In this document: positions 62,347 through 64,000 of the stretch, piece after piece
Numbering within the stretch: the first letter of the stretch is position 1
How the letters are laid out: each line of letters opens with the position of its first letter
Assembly: GCF_000252165.1 (NCBI RefSeq)
Contig: NZ_BAET01000030.1
Location: 62,001 to 126,000, forward strand
Direction of reading: 5' to 3'
Source of the DNA: Glaciecola punicea ACAM 611
Lineage (GTDB): Bacteria; Pseudomonadota; Gammaproteobacteria; Enterobacterales; Alteromonadaceae
Length of the DNA: 64,000 nt
Translations under genes and position numbers: made by a program
The notes under the pieces: generated by a model
Databases searched by the model: none
What the model was told of the DNA's origin: nothing
The model's input: only the letters and a program-made list of their open reading frames with translations

Positions 62347-64000
62347 TTATCTTCTAGCCTCGTTGACTAACTTTAACAGTTCACTCGCCGCGACTGCGTC
62401 AGACAGAGCGCGGTGATGGCGCTGCATGCCAATATCAAAATGCCTGGTTAAATTGGCCAGCGAGTAGCTAGGCAAACCTTTGTAGTGGGTTCGCATTTGC
62501 TGGACGGTGCACAATTTTGGGCGTTTGTAGTGGCGATTTATGCGGGCAAACTCTTCTCTTATAAAGCCGTAGTCGAAATTGACATTGTGAGCAACAAATA
62601 TGCAGTTTTCGGTGAAAGCTTCGAGTTCATCTGCAATATCGGCAAACAACGGAGCGTCGGCAACCATGTCGTTAGTGATGCCGGTGAGTGAGGTGATCAT
62701 TGATGGTATACGCCGCTGCGGATTTATGAGGCTTTGCCATTGATCAACTATCTCGCCGTTAACCATTTTCACCATGCCTATTTCAGTGATTTTATGTGTG
62801 CCCGCGCGCCCGCCGGTGGTTTCTATATCGATAACCGCATAGGCTTGCATAGGATCCAAGGTCCAGCCCACGGTGGTGATGCCTACATCAATGCCGAATC
62901 CGCGCAGGCTTTGTAACTGCATAAGCTGATTGCGGCGCAAAGTGTCGCCTTGCGCTTTAACTTCTTCAAACCTAAGCTTATTGTTTTCAAGCACCATAAT
63001 GTCAGGGTAGCCGTCGTTGTATAATTGCCAGTCAGAGCACATCGCGCGCAGTTGTCCTTTAAGGCCATTAAGCGGCAGATGTTCAATGACTACTGTTAGC
63101 TTATCGAGCATGTTCGTGTGCCAATTCACTATGCCTTGGCTTTTACTGTAATGGGCGGTGGCGCTTTTTGTTACCTGTAGCAACAAGTCTTTACATGAGG
63201 AAAACGAGGCAAGTCTTGACGCAATTTGTTTGCCGGCAACCGCTATGAAATTATGGTGTTTAAGGCATACTGGAAGGTAATCAAAAGGGGTCGCTAAGCC
63301 CAAGCCTTCTAGCTCGAAAAGCTCATGCCAGAAGCACAAACCAAATAAGTTTTTCCACACACTGTTTTCGGTTCGCCATGCCTGTATGTCGCGTGCGTGA
63401 TAGTAAGCAATTACACCGTACTCAACACTTCCTTTATAGCTTTCATCAAGCAGTAGATGCCTATTATTTTCGCGCAGCATGTCAGTTAAGATGCTGGTGC
63501 GTTTTTTATGGTATTTACGGGCTAAAAAATCTTCGGCAAATTGCAGCAGTTTGTCTGTGTTTGGGTCGTCTACTATGGCATTGAGCTTTGCTTCAACGGC
63601 GTCTTTGAAGCCTAACTTATAGGCTTGCCTGCACCAAAACTCCTGCGCGAGTGGCGCTTGCAGATCTTGCGCGATGCTGAGCGCGGCAACGGGGTTAACC
63701 GTCAGCATAGATTTTGCCATCACATATCCAAGCTTTTGTGACACAAGAACGGCTTGAGGGCCATTGGCTTTTGGTAAGGTGGCCATGAAACTGACAATGT
63801 CACGTTCACTTTCATAAGTATGCTTTTTGGCAAATTCATATGCTTGGGTGAGTGCAAAGCAGCTGTACGCACTCGCATAATCAGCGAAGCGAGACTGCAT
63901 TTGCGCCTGTTCGTCTCGGGTTCGCATTAGGCCTAAATCGCGCATAGAAAATTGATTCAGTTTGCCATTGATGTGGCCAAAGTATAAAAATAAAAAATAA
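62347..64000 (-). CDS. VRR-NUC (FAN1-like) nuclease fused to DEDDh exonuclease, 5' end beyond window
   Basis: At least 550 residues; the reading frame stays open to the right edge (YFGHINGKLNQFSMRDLG precedes the first ATG at 63945), so the start lies outside. An all-helical region is followed by a VRR-NUC domain (YPDIMVLENNKLRFEEVKAQ, with the PD...ExK triad), as in FAN1 structure-specific nucleases. The C-terminal ~170 residues are a DnaQ-like exonuclease with VIDIETTG, AHNVNFDYGF and HHRALSDA (complete DEDDh set). It probably repairs interstrand crosslinks or branched DNA. Confidence 0.88.
   Translation of the reverse strand, partial: YFLFLYFGHINGKLNQFSMRDLGLMRTRDEQAQMQSRFADYASAYSCFALTQAYEFAKKHTYESERDIVSFMATLPKANGPQAVLVSQKLGYVMAKSMLTVNPVAALSIAQDLQAPLAQEFWCRQAYKLGFKDAVEAKLNAIVDDPNTDKLLQFAEDFLARKYHKKRTSILTDMLRENNRHLLLDESYKGSVEYGVIAYYHARDIQAWRTENSVWKNLFGLCFWHELFELEGLGLATPFDYLPVCLKHHNFIAVAGKQIASRLASFSSCKDLLLQVTKSATAHYSKSQGIVNWHTNMLDKLTVVIEHLPLNGLKGQLRAMCSDWQLYNDGYPDIMVLENNKLRFEEVKAQGDTLRRNQLMQLQSLRGFGIDVGITTVGWTLDPMQAYAVIDIETTGGRAGTHKITEIGMVKMVNGEIVDQWQSLINPQRRIPSMITSLTGITNDMVADAPLFADIADELEAFTENCIFVAHNVNFDYGFIREEFARINRHYKRPKLCTVQQMRTHYKGLPSYSLANLTRHFDIGMQRHHRALSDAVAASELLKLVNEARR

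Overview
The window looks like a chromosomal segment of a marine gammaproteobacterium, most likely of the Alteromonadales (Alteromonas/Glaciecola type). The assignment rests on moderate GC content, a UPF0231/YacL gene, a TonB-dependent receptor next to a BCCT transporter and a MarR regulator, FadH, a CHASE3/NtrC signalling cluster, periplasmic Lig E, and many lipoproteins. It is inference from gene content, since no rRNA, tRNA or species marker is present. No prophage, CRISPR array or intact insertion sequence was seen.

Layout. 0-5 kb is a worn region: the 5' end of a flavin monooxygenase, a decayed TPR gene, a DUF4149 membrane protein, a RelE-like toxin frame without a start codon, an MDR oxidoreductase, and a desuccinylase-type M14 peptidase preceded by a 51-codon stub of a paralogue. 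5-10 kb carries metabolic and repair genes: exonuclease III, TerB-like, a PLP-dependent Cys/Met enzyme and FadH. 10-17 kb holds a signalling cluster on the minus strand: an NtrC-type regulator, a lone HisKA-like protein, a CHASE3 kinase, a single receiver and a REC-HisKA-HATPase-REC-REC hybrid, followed by a YdjM-like membrane protein. 17-24 kb holds a MATE pump behind a tiny coupled leader ORF, an NhaC antiporter whose start lies in 12-bp repeats, two small membrane proteins and a pqi lipid-transport operon in which PqiA is split into two genes.

24-35 kb is rich in lipoproteins and exported proteins: an M1 aminopeptidase, a GH13 protein with all three catalytic positions substituted, a permease, a phosphatase/nuclease-like lipoprotein, a lipoprotein resembling a GH13 C-terminal domain, a DsbA-like lipoprotein, a 47-residue lipoprotein and a NodB-type deacetylase. 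35-44 kb has a non-canonical Nramp-like transporter, an SDR, a spermidine-synthase-like protein, and a divergent trio: GNAT-nitrilase, RLAN/RimK ATP-grasp and GNAT-C39 peptidase. This trio is the best candidate for a poorly described peptide-forming or protein-modifying system. 44-52 kb has a vapBC pair with a clear palindromic operator, a CIA30/DUF4919 operon, GST, Lig E, a ribosome hibernation factor, an AbgT fragment, a YgjP-like metalloprotease, YacL and a TIGR03643 protein.

52-64 kb has a TPR-sulfotransferase, a TonB receptor divergent from a BCCT-marR pair, a Rho paralogue lacking the N-terminal RNA-binding domain, a YfcC-type carrier, and the 3' part of a VRR-NUC nuclease fused to a DEDDh exonuclease. 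A 14-bp motif occurs in inverted orientation at the 3' ends of the Rho-like and YfcC genes and resembles REP-type repeats.
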